From: an uncultured Bacteroidales bacterium
Lineage (GTDB): Bacteria > Bacteroidota > Bacteroidia > Bacteroidales > UBA932
Length of the DNA: 16,024 bases
Assembly: GCA_946405485.1 (NCBI GenBank)
Contig: CAMJHJ010000029.1
Span: forward strand, 1 to 16,024
Reading direction: 5' to 3'
The translations under genes were made by a program, and so were the position numbers. Each line of letters begins with the position of its first letter. The first letter of the stretch is position 1. Shown piece by piece: positions 14,545 to 16,024 of this stretch. A model generated the notes under the pieces. The model saw only the letters and a list, made by a program, of their open reading frames with translations. It did not search any database and was not told the DNA's origin.

Positions 14545-15276
14545 ATGAAGTGTCTTTTCCTCGCTGCGGGCTATGCCACGCGCCTGTATCCCCTGACTGA
14601 GAATTTCCCCAAGCCGTTGCTGGATGTGGCGGGTCGGTCGATCCTGGACCGTTTGATCGATGACCTGGATACGACGGGTCTGATCGACGCTTATGCGGTC
14701 GTAACCAACCATAAGTTTGCCGGGCATTTCAGGGTTTGGGCGGAAAAGTACGGTGACAGGATGCAGGTGGTGGACGACGGCACATCGACCAACGAGACCC
14801 GGCTCGGCGCTGTGCGGGACATCCGTTTTGCCATCGGGGCTCTGGGCTGGGAAGATGACTGCCTGGTTCTGGCCGGGGACAACCTGCTGTCTTTCAGCCT
14901 GGCGTCTTTCCTGGATTATGCTGCGGCGAAGGGAACTTCCTGCATCATGCGCTACCATGAACCGTCTGTGCGGCGGCTCCGCAAGTCGGGCGTCGTGAAG
15001 ATCGACCGTTCCGGCCGTGTCCTTTCGATGGAAGAGAAACCCCAGGCTCCGCAGTCTCACTGGTGCTGCCCGCCTTTTTATTTCTACAAAAAGGCTGACC
15101 TTGCCCGCTTGGATGATGCTTTGAAGGCGGGATGCGGCGTCGATGCGCCCGGCAGCCTGGCCGCCTGGATCGCTTCCGTCGCTCCGGTTTACGCCATGAA
15201 GATGCCCGGTCCCCGCTACGACATCGGCACCCTCGACAGTTACCGCGCCGTCTGCGGGATCTTCGAGGCGAAATAG
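14545..15276 (+). CDS. Sugar-1-phosphate nucleotidyltransferase (NDP-sugar pyrophosphorylase)
   Basis: A 243-residue enzyme that activates a sugar-1-phosphate with an NTP. The N-terminal signature is FLAAGYATRLYPLTENFPKP (5-24), a form of the GxGTRxxPLT nucleotide-binding loop with Arg13 and Lys23. The metal-binding Asp is in LAGDN (109-113). SGVVKIDRSGRVLSMEEKP supplies the usual EEKP motif, and PRYDIGTLDSYR closes the sugar-binding part. At 243 residues it is shorter than RmlA (about 290) and lacks a C-terminal LbH domain. It is closer to LicC/MurU-like single-domain enzymes. It starts 4 bp after the UDP-GlcA 4-epimerase. That hints at a UDP-sugar product but does not prove it; the base and sugar remain unassigned. 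The last 37 bp overlap the convergent esterase gene. Confidence 0.88.
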   Translation: MKCLFLAAGYATRLYPLTENFPKPLLDVAGRSILDRLIDDLDTTGLIDAYAVVTNHKFAGHFRVWAEKYGDRMQVVDDGTSTNETRLGAVRDIRFAIGALGWEDDCLVLAGDNLLSFSLASFLDYAAAKGTSCIMRYHEPSVRRLRKSGVVKIDRSGRVLSMEEKPQAPQSHWCCPPFYFYKKADLARLDDALKAGCGVDAPGSLAAWIASVAPVYAMKMPGPRYDIGTLDSYRAVCGIFEAK

Positions 15277-16024
15277 CGGTCGGCAAAATCCAGCATCCGC
15301 GCCCAATCCCAGGCGGTGAGGGCGTGGGGACCCTGGCGCAGGTGGTAACCGACAAGACCTCCCTGTTGCGGCTGCCAGACCGGCGGCATCTCATCGGAAC
15401 TAAGCGGGCGGCCATCGCCGGAGCGCAATCCCGGAAGTCCCAGGAATTCATAGACTTTGGACGCCTCCGCCGTGGACAGGAATTCCCCTTTGGGGTCGGA
15501 CCAACGGTCCTCGGACCCGCTGGTAAGATACACCGGACGCGGCGCCATGAGGGCAATCAGTTCATGCTGGTCGAAAGGCAGTAAATCCTCCCGTCCGGCG
15601 TATTTGGCGAAATTCCCGCAGTACCAGTAGTGGTAGTGGCGTATCATCGTTTTCAGGCTTTCGCCGAAGGCACGGCGCGAAAGAGCGGCCCCGCAGCAAC
15701 CGGAATTGTTGGGAAACGCCATGGCAAAGCGTCCGTCCGTCACGGCGGCCCACAAGGCGGTCTTGCCGAGACGCGAGTGTCCGGCCGTAATGACACGCTT
15801 CGCATCTACCGCCGGATCGGTCTCAAGGTAGTCCAGCACACGGCTGTAACCCCAGGCCCAGGCAGCGATGGCCCCCCACTGGTCCGGGTCGGGACAGGTC
15901 TGTCCCTCCCGGTAGAACAGCGGATGCACCCCGTTGGTGAAGCCGTCGTCCCATTCCGGATCCAGGTCGCCCTTGAAGAAGGTAGCCAGCCCGTACCCGC
16001 GGCTGAGCAAGAGCCCGACGGGCC
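15240..16024 (-). CDS. CE15-like esterase, alpha/beta hydrolase (5' end outside window)
   Basis: The 260 visible C-terminal residues match the carbohydrate esterase 15 (glucuronoyl esterase)-like group, which often acts on plant cell-wall esters and is sometimes annotated as acetylxylan esterase. Seen here: SRGYGLATFFKGDLDPEW near the left end of the protein fragment; AGHSRLGKTALWA with the nucleophile Ser at 15774-15776; FPNNSGCCGAALSRRAFGE; LPFDQHELIALMAPRPVYL; and SEDRWSDPKGEF. PHALTAWDW carries the likely catalytic His (15324-15326). The frame continues to the window edge with no true start. The TTG at 16008-16010 lies inside the domain and is not a real start. The canonical CE15 Glu position holds Asn. 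The gene converges on the nucleotidyltransferase and overlaps it by 37 bp. It is probably unrelated to the glycan locus. A signal peptide would lie beyond the window. Confidence 0.8.
   Translation of the reverse strand, partial: PVGLLLSRGYGLATFFKGDLDPEWDDGFTNGVHPLFYREGQTCPDPDQWGAIAAWAWGYSRVLDYLETDPAVDAKRVITAGHSRLGKTALWAAVTDGRFAMAFPNNSGCCGAALSRRAFGESLKTMIRHYHYWYCGNFAKYAGREDLLPFDQHELIALMAPRPVYLTSGSEDRWSDPKGEFLSTAEASKVYEFLGLPGLRSGDGRPLSSDEMPPVWQPQQGGLVGYHLRQGPHALTAWDWARMLDFADRYFASKIPQTAR

Noticed and set aside
14545..15276. Calling the nucleotidyltransferase RmlA (glucose-1-phosphate thymidylyltransferase)
   Set aside because: It is about 50 residues shorter than RmlA, has a different N-terminal loop, and no rmlBCD genes are present.
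14470..15306. Open frame of 278 codons on the minus strand over the nucleotidyltransferase
   Set aside because: The opposite strand encodes a full nucleotidyltransferase with its signature motifs, and this frame shows none.
16008..16010. TTG as the start codon of the CE15-like gene
   Set aside because: The reading frame stays open to the window edge, and conserved domain sequence begins almost at once after the TTG, so the true start lies to the right of the window.

Overview
The window looks like the chromosome of a member of the Bacteroidota, most likely a gut-type Bacteroidales with moderately high G+C. Three things point this way. Start codons lack Shine-Dalgarno sequences. Several genes follow the Bacteroidota promoter box TAnnTTTG. 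The gene families (NfeD-flotillin pair, WcaE-like GT2, GT10, YfhO, CE15-like esterase) are typical of that phylum. The lineage is inferred from sequence features only, since no search was possible.

Layout. (1) Positions 1-1646, minus strand: a two-gene operon for an NfeD-like membrane protein and a flotillin. The flotillin runs off the left edge. (2) 1781-15276: a surface-polysaccharide or glycolipid locus of twelve genes in short blocks of alternating orientation. These are a GT4 (+); a Wzx-type flippase and WcaE-like GT2 (-); a five-gene run of CgeB-like glycosyltransferase, IspD/TarI-like cytidylyltransferase, LicD-family phosphotransferase, GT2 and acyltransferase-3 (+); YfhO and a GT10 fucosyltransferase (-); and UDP-glucuronate 4-epimerase and a sugar-phosphate nucleotidyltransferase (+). 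(3) 15240-16024, minus strand: the C-terminal part of a CE15-like esterase entering from the right edge. No intergenic stretch exceeds about 135 bp, and I see no rRNA, tRNA, CRISPR array, insertion sequence or clear terminator.

How the genes work together (inference). Glycosyltransferases build a lipid-linked oligosaccharide, which the flippase moves across the inner membrane. It would be decorated with a uronic acid (UDP-GalA from the epimerase), with fucose or a related sugar (GT10), with acyl groups, and probably with a phospho-alditol or similar group activated as a CDP-alcohol by the IspD/TarI-like enzyme and transferred by LicD. This last pair parallels bacterial teichoic-acid chemistry and the vertebrate ISPD-fukutin/FKRP ribitol-phosphate pathway. 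It is the most interesting biology here. No polymerase (Wzy), initiating sugar-phosphate transferase, Wza/Wzc export gene, GDP-fucose synthesis gene or UDP-glucose dehydrogenase is present, so the pathway must use genes elsewhere.

Regulation. Three starts (flippase, CgeB-like transferase, epimerase) sit only 6-8 nt after a TAnnTTTG box, which implies leaderless or nearly leaderless mRNAs. Convergent gene pairs overlap or nearly touch at their 3' ends, leaving no room for intergenic terminators.
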